From: Bacteroidota bacterium
Lineage (GTDB): Bacteria > Bacteroidota > Bacteroidia > Chitinophagales > Saprospiraceae
Length of the DNA stretch: 60,963 nucleotides
NCBI GenBank assembly: GCA_024642665.1
Contig: JAHEAR010000002.1
Location: forward strand, 174,758-235,720
Direction of reading: 5' to 3'
Shown here: in pieces, positions 26,605-35,532 of the stretch
Numbering within the stretch: position 1 is the first letter of the stretch
Layout: each line of letters begins with the position of its first letter
Translations under genes and position numbers: made by a program
The notes under the pieces: generated by a model
What the model was told of the DNA's origin: nothing
Databases searched by the model: none
Seen by the model: the letters and a program-made list of their open reading frames with translations, nothing else

Positions 26605-27357
26605 ATGAGAAATTCTGGAGTTATCACAATGATTTTTGGCGCTATAGTAATAAGTTGCAATGCAGACAGATCTATACCTGAAGCTGAGAATGTACAAATC
26701 ACTAATGTCGTACAGAAAACGGACACGTTGACAAGGCACCTAAAACCGTTTAATCCGGCATTGCCGACCATTGGACTTTTGATGTATAATGGTGTATTAC
26801 AAAGCGAAGTCATTGCCACTTCCGATGTTTTCGCAAAGCCCACTGAGGATGGCAAACAACTCTTCAATGTTGTATCCATAGCGGAAACTGAAAATCCAAT
26901 CACCACAGAAGAAGGAATGCACTTTCTTCCCGATTTCACCTTTGAGAATTCCCCTAAACTCACAGCGCTTTTTGTTCCTAGTGCTTACGACATGTATACC
27001 CAAGTGCATAATGAGAAAATTGTGGAATTTATTCGAATGAAAAATCAAGAAACTTCATATACTGTAAGTAATTGCGCAGGAGCCCAATTAATCGGAGCAT
27101 CCGGCATTGCAGACGGACATAAAATTGTTACCTGGATTGGGGGTGGAAAACAATTGCAAAACGACTATCCTGATTTAAAAGTGCAAAATGACAGTTTAGT
27201 AACTTATATTAAAGATGGGAAGTTTCTATCCTCCAACGGTAATTTAGCCAGCTATATCTCTGCTTTGGAACTATTGCAAATAATGACGAGTCCTGAGCAC
27301 AGAAAATTTGTGGAAAGCTATCTGTATCTAGACCGACTTCAAGATTGGAAACAATAA
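26605..27357 (+). CDS. DJ-1/PfpI-superfamily lipoprotein
   Basis: 250 residues. A lipoprotein signal (IFGAIVISC) is followed by DRSIPE and a DJ-1/PfpI-like domain: PTIGLLMYNGVLQSEVIATSD at its start, LFVPSAYDMY in place of the usual PGG turn, and the nucleophile-elbow cysteine in SNCAGAQLIGASGIADGHK, matching the family's C-x-G-A...L..AG.L.G pattern. Family members include glutamine-amidotransferase-like enzymes, glyoxalases and isonitrile hydratases; which applies here is unclear. Envelope anchoring is unusual for the family. The signal region resembles that of the lipoprotein at 27.7 kb. Confidence 0.75.
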   Translation: MRNSGVITMIFGAIVISCNADRSIPEAENVQITNVVQKTDTLTRHLKPFNPALPTIGLLMYNGVLQSEVIATSDVFAKPTEDGKQLFNVVSIAETENPITTEEGMHFLPDFTFENSPKLTALFVPSAYDMYTQVHNEKIVEFIRMKNQETSYTVSNCAGAQLIGASGIADGHKIVTWIGGGKQLQNDYPDLKVQNDSLVTYIKDGKFLSSNGNLASYISALELLQIMTSPEHRKFVESYLYLDRLQDWKQ

Positions 27358-27730
27358 AATGGTAAGGACCAATGCAAATAGCTATCAGAAGTAATTAGCT
27401 CCAGAAAACGAAGTAGCTATTTATCTCCTATTCATCATGTGCCATTCAGAATTCCAAGCTTGCCAATTACGCTTCTCGCCTTAATCAATCCTCAAGAAAT
27501 GCCTGGCATGCCCCTTTCATAATAATATTCAATTCGCACCTACGCTGCTATCAATTCGGCACTCCTTCTCAACTTCTAAAAAGATTCAAGCTATACAAGA
27601 GAGACCACCATTGTAAAATTGAATAATAGGTTTGTTGTAGCTTTAGTGGGTCGTGATATCGCGCGGCTAAAGGGCTTGACTACACTATCAGTTATTTTGA
27701 ACAGTTATATGTAAACCAAAGCACTATAAA
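27358..27730. other. 373-bp intergenic stretch
   Basis: No gene seen. A short inverted repeat, CTTTAG (27641-27646) with CTAAAG (27667-27672), encloses a GATATC-centred palindrome. CAGTTATATG near 27701 resembles a degenerate GTTRRRY box. Otherwise nothing recognisable. Confidence 0.45.
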
Positions 27731-28318
27731 ATGAATAAACTTATTTTGATTACTTTTTCTGTCATTTTCATCAGCTGTTCAACTGACAGAACCATTAGCG
27801 AGATTTCAGCCATTGAAAATGACCTGCTTCTCGAGTATCAAAATTTAACGGCCCAAAGTTTATTAAACATTGCAGGCAAGAATGAACCGGGTGAAAAACT
27901 CATCCTTTGCCTAACTTTTATCAACAAAGAAAACAAAAACGTACTTGCTAATCAGTTTGTACAGTTTTATCACACATCCACCACCGGAAATTACGAACCA
28001 TCTAATCCAAATGACGAAACTTCGGCCAGATTAAGTGGACAGTCGAAGACCAACAAGAAAGGACAGATCTACATAGAAACTATTTTACCCGGAGATTATG
28101 GGAGTGCTGAAGACAATCGACATATTCATACCATTGTATATGGAGCAAAACCGGAAGCCTATGACATTCATTTTAAACAATATTCGAGTTATATGGGCAG
28201 GCATTTTGCCGAAGGAAGTGATCAACACTTTTTGGCCGATTTGAAAAAAACAAAGGACAATACACTGATAAGCTTTTTAACCATTGAGGTTAAAAATCCT
28301 ACACAAGTGGAACAATAG
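27731..28318 (+). CDS. Lipoprotein with intradiol ring-cleavage dioxygenase fold
   Basis: 195 residues. Lipoprotein signal ending in VIFISC, then DRTISE. The body has the ordered features of intradiol dioxygenases: VQFYHTSTTGNYEPSN, SGQSKTNKKGQIYIETILPGDYG, and DNRHIHTIVYG. The H-x-H of RHIH and the Tyr residues in TGNY and PGDY occupy the places of the iron ligands, so iron binding is possible. Known secreted relatives act on catechols, or have lost activity. It is about 195 residues, near the size of the catalytic domain alone. Isolated gene with long spacers on both sides. Confidence 0.7.
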   Translation: MNKLILITFSVIFISCSTDRTISEISAIENDLLLEYQNLTAQSLLNIAGKNEPGEKLILCLTFINKENKNVLANQFVQFYHTSTTGNYEPSNPNDETSARLSGQSKTNKKGQIYIETILPGDYGSAEDNRHIHTIVYGAKPEAYDIHFKQYSSYMGRHFAEGSDQHFLADLKKTKDNTLISFLTIEVKNPTQVEQ

Positions 28319-28572
28319 AAACTGCTAATCACCTCATACATATCAATCATTGGAAGGTATTCCCTAAATCCGATCCTGTAAAACCAATAGCTACGCCGCC
28401 CTTTCTCAATAACTATTTACACATTATCTCGAATATTCTTCCCTATAAATCCGCTTAGATCACAAGAATATCAAGTCATATCCATTACATTTACGGATAT
28501 TGGAGCTGACTCATTCAACCTGTGTTTTTCAAGTGCTGTAATAATATTCAAAATACGCCTTAAATTAATCGC

Positions 28573-30747
28573 ATGATGCATAGGCTGTGCCTGATTGGTT
28601 TATTTATTTGTCTGCTATGTTCAGGCTACATGACCAGTGCTCAAGTTGCGGAAACCAAAGTGGGCCCCGAGCCCTTTCTGGAGGGAAAGGCCTTTTGGCT
28701 ATCCAGACCCGGTGGATGGGAGTTCACAACCAATCAGGACACCAGTTGGGCAAGCATAGATTCCATCGCAACGGACTGGCAATCCTGCGATATCAGGTTT
28801 GTAGAAGATAAAACGCCTACGGACTGGAATGGAATAGGTTGGTTTAGGCTAAAAATGAAGATTGATTCTTCCTTATTTGGGAGGCCTATGGCGATTGCAG
28901 GCATATCACGTGGTGCAGCTGAAATTTATCTAAACGGCAAACTCATCTCCCGGTCAGGAAAAATTGGAAAGAATTCAGCAGATGAAATAGCAGGAAGCTT
29001 CCTTAATCCATTGCCTTTCACCTTAGGTGATCGAAGCGATCAGACCCTGCTGATCAGGTTTTCAAATTTCGATGCAGAACAAGTATGGAACCGAACATTT
29101 ACCGGTCTGCATATATTTCTATGCGCATCAGAAGACGCTTATAGAATTACAGGTCTGCTTGAAGGTGATATGCATACCCAAATCAATAGGTTTTATCTGA
29201 TCTTTGGCTTTCTGATTGCGCTTTCCGTTCTGCACTTTGTCTTATTTGCCTACTACCCTGCCGAGAAAGCAAATCTCACCTGTGCGTTGTTTTATCTCTT
29301 CCTTTCAGGTATGTTTCTCAGTGGACTAATTTTTAATGGTCGCAAATCCATTACCGCATTTATCTATAATGGGTATAGCGAATCTTTATGCATGCTTTTG
29401 TCAGGCATTATCCTTCCATTTTTTGTCTACCAGGTCATTAAGCGCAAAATAAACTGGTTGCCTGTGCTGATTGCGATAGCAGGCTTTTTGTCACTCATCG
29501 TGTTTCTTATTCACCCTTTTGCGAAATACCCAACGACAAGTAGTTTCCTGATCCTCTCTGTCATCACAGGGGTTGCGATTGTACTGCACGCCAGATTTAA
29601 AGGTCAAAAAAAGGAATTAAATATCATTCTTGTCTTCTATGTCATTGCTTTTTTAATGGTGCTCCCTGGATTGATTTTTATCTCCTTTGGGTATGTTTTT
29701 TTATGGGGTGATAAGGTAGTGTATATGAATCTTGCCCCTATTGTCGGGGCCTGTGGGTATTCATTTTATCTGGCGAAAGGCGTGGCCATGACCAATAGAG
29801 ATTTAAGCCTGAAACTTACAGAAAACGAAAAACTGGCACAGGAGAAATTACAAGTAGAAAAAGACAAGCAATTACTGATTGAAAAACAAAAAGATCAATT
29901 AGAACATGAAGTCGCTGAACGAACAATAGAATTGCGTAGTTCATTGAAGGAACTTAAAGAGACACAAGCACAACTTATCCAACAGGAGAAACTTGCCTCT
30001 CTGGGGGAACTGACTGCCGGCATTGCGCACGAGATTCAGAATCCACTTAATTTTGTTAATAACTTTTCTGATATCAGCAGTGAATTGATTGATGAAATGA
30101 ACGAGGAAATTGACAAAGGCGATTTTGAGGAGGTAAAAGTGATTTCCGCCGACCTCAAAGACAACCTCAATAAAATACACCATCATGGGCAACGAGCGGA
30201 TTCAATTGTTAAAGGGATGCTGGAGCACAGTCGAACCAGTACCGGAGAGAAAATAATGACAGACCTCAATGCGCAGGTCGATGAGTTCCTTAAGCTCGCC
30301 TATCATGGTATTCGTGCGAAAGACAAAAGTTTCAATGCAGCATATTCCCTCGATCCGGATCCTGCCCTTCCAATGGTGAATATCATTCCTCAGGATATTG
30401 GCCGTGTCTTTCTTAATCTGATCAATAATGCTTTCTATGCGGTGAATGAACGAAAGAAAACAGAAACGGATGATTATCATCCGGCAGTCACCGTGCATAC
30501 GAAATATCCTTCTGAGAAAGATGATGCCAGTTTAGAAGTTATTATCAAAGACAATGGGAATGGTATTCCACCGGCGATCAGGGAAAAAATATTCCAACCC
30601 TTCTTCACCACAAAACCCACCGGATCAGGTACCGGGCTTGGCTTGTCTCTTGCTTATGACATTATAAAGGCACATGGCGGCCAACTTATCGTTGAAAGCG
30701 AGACCGGTATTGGCACGCAATTTATCGTGATATTGCCGGTGGCATGA
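28573..30747 (+). CDS. 7TM sensor histidine kinase
   Basis: 724 residues. Signal peptide (~1-24); a periplasmic beta-sandwich domain (~30-195) with GIGWFRLKMKID and AAEIYLNGKLISRSGKIG, like the sugar-binding-type domains found before 7TM sensors; seven membrane spans (~205-405); a coiled coil (~410-470); a HisKA-like domain with the phospho-acceptor H486 in AHEIQNPLNF; and an ATPase domain with N box around N617 (NLINNAFYAV), DNGNGIP (~660), FFTTKPTGSGTGLGLSL. No receiver domain and no response regulator adjacent. The stop overlaps the next gene's start by 4 bases (ATGA). Confidence 0.9.
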   Translation: MMHRLCLIGLFICLLCSGYMTSAQVAETKVGPEPFLEGKAFWLSRPGGWEFTTNQDTSWASIDSIATDWQSCDIRFVEDKTPTDWNGIGWFRLKMKIDSSLFGRPMAIAGISRGAAEIYLNGKLISRSGKIGKNSADEIAGSFLNPLPFTLGDRSDQTLLIRFSNFDAEQVWNRTFTGLHIFLCASEDAYRITGLLEGDMHTQINRFYLIFGFLIALSVLHFVLFAYYPAEKANLTCALFYLFLSGMFLSGLIFNGRKSITAFIYNGYSESLCMLLSGIILPFFVYQVIKRKINWLPVLIAIAGFLSLIVFLIHPFAKYPTTSSFLILSVITGVAIVLHARFKGQKKELNIILVFYVIAFLMVLPGLIFISFGYVFLWGDKVVYMNLAPIVGACGYSFYLAKGVAMTNRDLSLKLTENEKLAQEKLQVEKDKQLLIEKQKDQLEHEVAERTIELRSSLKELKETQAQLIQQEKLASLGELTAGIAHEIQNPLNFVNNFSDISSELIDEMNEEIDKGDFEEVKVISADLKDNLNKIHHHGQRADSIVKGMLEHSRTSTGEKIMTDLNAQVDEFLKLAYHGIRAKDKSFNAAYSLDPDPALPMVNIIPQDIGRVFLNLINNAFYAVNERKKTETDDYHPAVTVHTKYPSEKDDASLEVIIKDNGNGIPPAIREKIFQPFFTTKPTGSGTGLGLSLAYDIIKAHGGQLIVESETGIGTQFIVILPVA

Positions 30748-31259
30748 AAGAAACAAAATTGACCGATGTCCTGACGCATGCGCATAAAAAGGAAATGATT
30801 TCTTTTTTACAAAAGCATCCTCATTTTTTTGATGAAGCCATTACCTTGTGTATTTCCGATCATCAACCTTATGCCTGGCGAGCGGCATGGTTGCTACACG
30901 GCTGCATGGAGGAAAATGACCCACGAATAAAAAAGCATATTGACCCTATATTAAAGTGCATTCTAAAAAAAGAAAGAGGGCATCAACGGGAACTCATCAA
31001 AATTCTAATGGCGATGGACTTAAATGAAATTCAGGAGGGCCTCTTGTTTGACATCTGTGTCAATCTTTGGGAACAAACGGACTTACCGCCATCTGTTCGG
31101 CATACAGCTTTTACTTTCATTCACGGACTCGCGGAAAAGTATCCTGCCCTAAGCAATGAAATAGCCATACTGACTCAAACACACTATCTGGAAAGTTTGT
31201 CTCCCGGCATTCGGAATTCTATTGTCAAAAAGATAGCAACCCATACGATTAGTGAATAA
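30744..31259 (+). CDS. HEAT-like helical-repeat protein coupled to the kinase
   Basis: 171 residues, soluble, almost all helical with paired helices such as AWRAAWLLHGCMEENDPRIKKHI and GHQRELIKILMAMDLNE, suggestive of HEAT or Armadillo-type repeats. The ATGA overlap with the histidine kinase implies translational coupling and a joint function, perhaps as a scaffold or partner of the kinase (inference). I do not recognise a named family. Confidence 0.7.
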   Translation: MKETKLTDVLTHAHKKEMISFLQKHPHFFDEAITLCISDHQPYAWRAAWLLHGCMEENDPRIKKHIDPILKCILKKERGHQRELIKILMAMDLNEIQEGLLFDICVNLWEQTDLPPSVRHTAFTFIHGLAEKYPALSNEIAILTQTHYLESLSPGIRNSIVKKIATHTISE

Positions 31260-31303
31260 ACTTACATCCGACGTCTAAATAAAACCAAAAATTCCAATAC
31301 AAG

Positions 31304-31948
31304 ATGTACGATCTTCCCTACCATAAAGAATCTGATGAAAAGGTCATCAACGAATTTATTGGTCAATATCCATTTGCATTTTTGACAGGTTGCAATGAGG
31401 ACAACAAGCCCATCGCTACACAGATACCGCTTTTCATTGAAAAGACCGATGGCCGAAAATTATTGCGTGGGCATCTCATGAAAAACACGGACCACCACAA
31501 GGCATTTTTGTACAATGAAAATGTGCTGGCCGTTTTCACAGGCAGACATACCTACGTCAGCGGCACCTGGTATAGTAATCCCTATACGGCATCCACCTGG
31601 AATTACATGAGTGTTCATGTCAAAGGGATCATCCGATTTTTAGATGACCAGGCACTGGAAGATGTTCTGCGCATGACCACACTTCATTTCGAAGGTCAGA
31701 ATAAAACATCTACGACGGTCTTTGACAATCTGCCAATGGAATTCAAACAACGGGTCATGCATGCCATCGTCGCGTTCGAAATTGAGATTACAGAAATCGA
31801 CACCGTTTTCAAGCTCAGCCAGGACAGAGATGAGGAAAGCTATAAAAACATCATCGTGCGACTTAAAGAGCAGGATGAGGATGGTCGGGTGATTGCGGCT
31901 GAAATGGAGAAAAGAGCTGATCAGTTGTTTTCTAATCGTCAAAAATAA
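31304..31948 (+). CDS. PaiB-like FMN-binding split-barrel protein
   Basis: 214 residues typical of the PaiB/FMN-binding negative transcriptional regulator family: MYDLPYHKESDEKVINEFI start, PFAFLTGCNEDNKPIATQIPL, LRGHLMKNTDHHKAF, VLAVFTGRHTYVSGTWYSNP, STWNYMSVHVKGIIRF. Bacillus PaiB was described as a regulator, but the fold is a flavin-binding split barrel and many members are probably enzymes. No HTH is visible. The RDEESYKNIIVRL segment replaces the usual C-terminal K-x-S-Q-N region. It ends 13 bp from a convergent gene. Confidence 0.88.
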   Translation: MYDLPYHKESDEKVINEFIGQYPFAFLTGCNEDNKPIATQIPLFIEKTDGRKLLRGHLMKNTDHHKAFLYNENVLAVFTGRHTYVSGTWYSNPYTASTWNYMSVHVKGIIRFLDDQALEDVLRMTTLHFEGQNKTSTTVFDNLPMEFKQRVMHAIVAFEIEITEIDTVFKLSQDRDEESYKNIIVRLKEQDEDGRVIAAEMEKRADQLFSNRQK

Positions 31949-31961
31949 TGGTCAGCTCTGT

Positions 31962-32660
31962 TTACAAAAACCAGAATTCGGTATCTAACCAATCCGTCCT
32001 CTTCAGGACTTTATTTTCAACTTCCAAAATATAAGCAGCACGATCCTCTTCATTTTTTAGTGCCAATAATTCACAGGCATGATGCCAAACGGATTCCCGC
32101 CATTCACTTATCAATTTCAGCAATATCCGTTCATCAAATCGCCCCATGAGCGTATCAATCACTTGCATCGATGGAGAAAATTTTTCAACGACGTCATCCT
32201 GCACCTTATCAATCGTTTGCCCGATAATTGAATTTACTAAACAATGATCATGGTATCGCATCTCACGTTTTGCTTCTGACAGGTGGTCCCACTCCGGTGA
32301 AAGAATATCATTCAACGTCAGCACCAGATCATAATTAATATGAGCATTGACCCCTAATAACAAATGCTGAAGAACATGCAAGTGCTTTGTAGCGGCAGCC
32401 TTATATACTTCATCCCAAACTTTAGGGGTTGTCGCTCCCCCATCGTAACAACTCAGTGAATCGAAATAATAATCAGCAAATCGATGCAACAATTGCTCTA
32501 CCCAGACATTATCCTGAAATCTGTTTTGTTCGATGGCCATCAGCATATTGTCTGTCATCATACTATAGCAATACAGGAAAATAGTACGATTATCCTTATT
32601 CATTTCAAATGTACCGGCAATGGCCAACATTTTCTCAACAACGCCTCGATCAATGGACAT
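31962..32660 (-). CDS. DUF5995 family protein
   Basis: 232 residues, soluble and helical. The key stretches are NRTIFLYCYSMMTDNMLMAI, WVEQLLHRFADYYFDSL and LLLGVNAHINYDLVLTL; the last (NAHIN-DL) is the hallmark I associate with DUF5995. Function unknown; the His-rich NAHIN and the RYHDH segment could bind metal. It is convergent with the PaiB-like gene and preceded by a ~300-bp gap. Confidence 0.7.
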   Translation of the reverse strand: MSIDRGVVEKMLAIAGTFEMNKDNRTIFLYCYSMMTDNMLMAIEQNRFQDNVWVEQLLHRFADYYFDSLSCYDGGATTPKVWDEVYKAAATKHLHVLQHLLLGVNAHINYDLVLTLNDILSPEWDHLSEAKREMRYHDHCLVNSIIGQTIDKVQDDVVEKFSPSMQVIDTLMGRFDERILLKLISEWRESVWHHACELLALKNEEDRAAYILEVENKVLKRTDWLDTEFWFL

Positions 32661-32965
32661 ATAAAAGTTTTTTATTCCTTAAAAATACTATTTCTGCCAT
32701 TAAACAGAAACTTCTTTTACCGAGGTTCATGGTAACTTATTCGCCTTCGCCAAGGAGAAATTATACGAGGCAATATAGATGATTGTCAACCCTTCTCATG
32801 TATCGAGGTGCACAAGCCATCATGACTTGTAGTTTCATTCCTATATTTACAGAGGATGATGATGTAAGGTGAACAATTCATTGGATTTAAATCCTTTTTT
32901 ACTAACGGTACCTTATAGGGTAGCTCAAAGTCAAAATATTACAATAAACTTAACATCCATTTGCC
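32661..32965. other. 305-bp intergenic stretch
   Basis: Lies between divergent genes (starts at 32660 minus and 32966 plus), so it should contain promoters for both. I see TATATTTA near 32850, one base off TAnnTTTG, but no properly spaced upstream TTG. Nothing else stands out. Confidence 0.4.
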
Positions 32966-33670
32966 ATGAAAATGGCAGGAAAGGCTGAACTTGCAAGTTT
33001 TCTAATACATTACTTTAAACGTCCAATGAATTTTAATAGAACAATCTTGTTCGACCGCATAACTGATAGTTGCCGACAGCTTGAGGAGGAATTTCATTTA
33101 ATCCCCAACAACCGAAAAAGCAAACTTGCTATCCTAGGGGATTACTTCTCCGAAAAATTTAATGCGCAACAGACCCCAAAGGTTATTGTCATATGCACCC
33201 ACAATGCCAGAAGAAGTCATATTGGACAGCTATGGCTGGCTGTGGCTGCGGACTATTTCGGCCTGCCATCGGTCCGGACATTCTCCGGAGGTACCGAAGC
33301 TACAGCGGTAAACTTACAGACTATTGCGGCACTGAAACGAATAGGCTTTGTGATCGTTGAGGATGAATCAGCTACAGAGAATCCGGTTTATCAGATCACC
33401 TGGAAGGAAGGCATGACACCCCTTAGGGTTTTTTCTAAAAAGTATGATGCCGATCCAAATCCTAAAGAAAATTTTGCTGCCATTATGGTTTGTTCAGAAG
33501 CGGATGGAGAGTGCCCATATGTCTCCGGCTGTGATTTAAGATTGTCCCTACCCTATGATGACCCTAAGGAAGCGGACGGATCGGAATATGAAGTAGAAAA
33601 ATATGACCAAACAGCAAGGCAGATTGGAAGAGAAATACTATATTCCCTGAGTCGGGTCAACCCCCTTTGA
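32966..33670 (+). CDS. Low-molecular-weight phosphatase/ArsC-like protein
   Basis: 234 residues. The P-loop of LMW protein tyrosine phosphatases and thioredoxin-type arsenate reductases is in VICTHNARRSH (C77, R83: a CX5R loop). FSGGTEATAVNLQTIAALKRIGF and IMVCSEADGECPYVSG follow as in Bacteroidota ArsC-like proteins, with DPKEADGSEYEVEKYDQTARQIGREI at the end. An N-terminal extension of ~70 residues precedes the fold. It could be an arsenate reductase or a phosphatase; no ars genes are next to it. The start may be at 32966, 32972 or 33026. Confidence 0.82.
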   Translation: MKMAGKAELASFLIHYFKRPMNFNRTILFDRITDSCRQLEEEFHLIPNNRKSKLAILGDYFSEKFNAQQTPKVIVICTHNARRSHIGQLWLAVAADYFGLPSVRTFSGGTEATAVNLQTIAALKRIGFVIVEDESATENPVYQITWKEGMTPLRVFSKKYDADPNPKENFAAIMVCSEADGECPYVSGCDLRLSLPYDDPKEADGSEYEVEKYDQTARQIGREILYSLSRVNPL

Positions 33671-33798
33671 AAAAAGCATGGCGTGCCTAAACAATTCAAA
33701 TAAAAAACAGTTTTTATGGTAGATCAATAAATATAAATTCTTCTGTTTTTCGCTTCATTTCGTTTAACCAAATCCCATTTTTTCCTTACCATTGATGC

Positions 33799-35076
33799 AT
33801 GAATGTTACCCTATTTTGGTTCAGAAGAGACTTAAGACTGGAGGACAATACGGCCTTACAAGCTGCTCTTGAAAACAATCCTCATGTCCTACCCCTTTTT
33901 ATTTTTGATGAGAACATTCTCCAGCAACTTCCCGAAGATGATTCAAGAGTAAATTTCATCCATCATACACTCCAAAAAATTGATCAACGTCTCAAAGAAC
34001 ATCACTCCTCCCTCTTAATTAAAAAAGGGAAACCAGAAGATGTATGGAAAGCGCTTATCACAAACTACACGATTAAAAATGTCTATATCAACAAAGACTA
34101 TGAGCCTTATGCGCTAAAACGGGATCAGCAAATTGAACAGCTCCTTGAAAAAAACAACATAACCCTCCACCGTTTCAAAGATCAGGTCATTCATGAAGAA
34201 TCAGAAGTCATGAAGGCCGACGGGACGCCTTATACGGTGTTTACACCATATAAAAACAGGTGGCTGGAAGCTTATCGTCCAAAACAAATCTTACCTGATA
34301 TTAATTTCCAGAAATTTTATCAGGCACAATATGATTTCCCCACCATCAAAGAAATTGGTTTTAGTCCTTCCAAGATACTTGTCAAGCCTTATAATTTATC
34401 GGACATTCATCAGTATGCTAATAACCGCAACTACCCCGGCCTTGAAGCTACCTCTTATTTAAGTCCTCATCTTCGATTTGGAACCGTCAGTATTAGAGAG
34501 ATCATGTCAACGCTGACTAACCGAGATGACGTATTCCTAAGTGAATTGATCTGGCGTGAATTCTTTATGCAGATTTTATTTCATTTTCCGAAAGTTACTA
34601 CAGAAAATTTCCGGGCTAAATATGATGGCATCCAATGGTTAAATAATGAAACTGATTTTGAAAAATGGTGCAAGGGACAAACCGGTTATCCATTAGTGGA
34701 TGCCGGCATGAGAGAATTAAACGAGTCAGGCTATATGCACAACCGGGTGCGAATGGTGACGGCAAGTTTTCTATGCAAACACTTATTAATTGACTGGCGT
34801 TGGGGAGAAGCCTACTTTGCACAAAAACTTCTGGATTATGAATTGTCTTCCAATAATGGAAACTGGCAATGGGCAGCGGGCACAGGATGTGATGCGGCTC
34901 CTTATTTCAGAATCTTCAATCCGATTGAACAGTTAAAGAAATTTGACTCTTCTGAAGTCTACGTCAAAAAATGGGTGTCCGAATATGGCACAACTGCTTA
35001 TCCTTCACCAATGGTTAACCATTCCTTTGCGCGTGCAAGAGCATTGGACGTTTATAAAGCTGGGATAGATCAATAA
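33799..35076 (+). CDS. phrB: Deoxyribodipyrimidine photolyase (class I)
   Basis: 425 residues. N-terminal alpha/beta antenna domain starts VTLFWFRRDLRLEDNTAL. The C-terminal FAD domain carries LSPHLRFGTVSIREI, ELIWREFFMQILFHFP, GYPLVDAGMRELNESGYMHNRVRM, SSNNGNWQWAAGTGCDAAPYFRIFNP. These contain the family's flavin-binding and lesion-binding residues, so it should repair cyclobutane pyrimidine dimers with light. Slightly short relative to the E. coli enzyme (~470), as in other Bacteroidota. Monocistronic. Confidence 0.93.
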   Translation: MNVTLFWFRRDLRLEDNTALQAALENNPHVLPLFIFDENILQQLPEDDSRVNFIHHTLQKIDQRLKEHHSSLLIKKGKPEDVWKALITNYTIKNVYINKDYEPYALKRDQQIEQLLEKNNITLHRFKDQVIHEESEVMKADGTPYTVFTPYKNRWLEAYRPKQILPDINFQKFYQAQYDFPTIKEIGFSPSKILVKPYNLSDIHQYANNRNYPGLEATSYLSPHLRFGTVSIREIMSTLTNRDDVFLSELIWREFFMQILFHFPKVTTENFRAKYDGIQWLNNETDFEKWCKGQTGYPLVDAGMRELNESGYMHNRVRMVTASFLCKHLLIDWRWGEAYFAQKLLDYELSSNNGNWQWAAGTGCDAAPYFRIFNPIEQLKKFDSSEVYVKKWVSEYGTTAYPSPMVNHSFARARALDVYKAGIDQ

Positions 35077-35259
35077 GTCGCTGAATAAAAATGACCAATC
35101 ATCTTACTTTAAAATGCAAGCCACTGGTGAGAAAAAAATAATTCTCATCCAGGTTGTTTCCTTTTGCAGGATTACTCTTTCTTTTAAGTAACTTTAGAAT
35201 AGCTTTCAAAGATAAGCTGAAGCTCCTGCTATAAAGTCACAAAAGAAACATTGACAATT

Positions 35260-35493
35260 ATGACAACTCCTAACCTAGTCTCTCATGACAAGAAGCAAAT
35301 CAGGAAAAATATGTGGCTGATGGAGGGCCTCATATGGAGTGTTATTATGTTCCTGATCATGGAAGTGGCCACGCCATATGCCGAGGATCAGCCCTATGAG
35401 CTTAAAAAGCTCCTGACTATGGGCTTGGTTTGGCTAGGTGTTGGCTTGATATATGGGTTGCTCATGAAACTCGTTCGCAAAAAATGGGGTTAA
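35260..35493 (+). CDS. Small two-span membrane protein, unknown
   Basis: 77 residues from the ATG at 35260 (a TTG three codons earlier is in frame). Basic N-terminus, then two predicted membrane spans (LIWSVIMFLIMEVA and LVWLGVGLIYGLLMKLV) separated by an acidic loop and ended by RKKWG. No family recognised. Confidence 0.6.
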   Translation: MTTPNLVSHDKKQIRKNMWLMEGLIWSVIMFLIMEVATPYAEDQPYELKKLLTMGLVWLGVGLIYGLLMKLVRKKWG

Positions 35494-35532
35494 TTTTTTT
35501 ACTAATTCCTGAAAACCGCTGTAAATTATCGG

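Noticed and set aside
19295-28572. A complete integron
   Set aside because: No integrase gene and only one convincing attC-like site; kept only as a cassette-array hypothesis.
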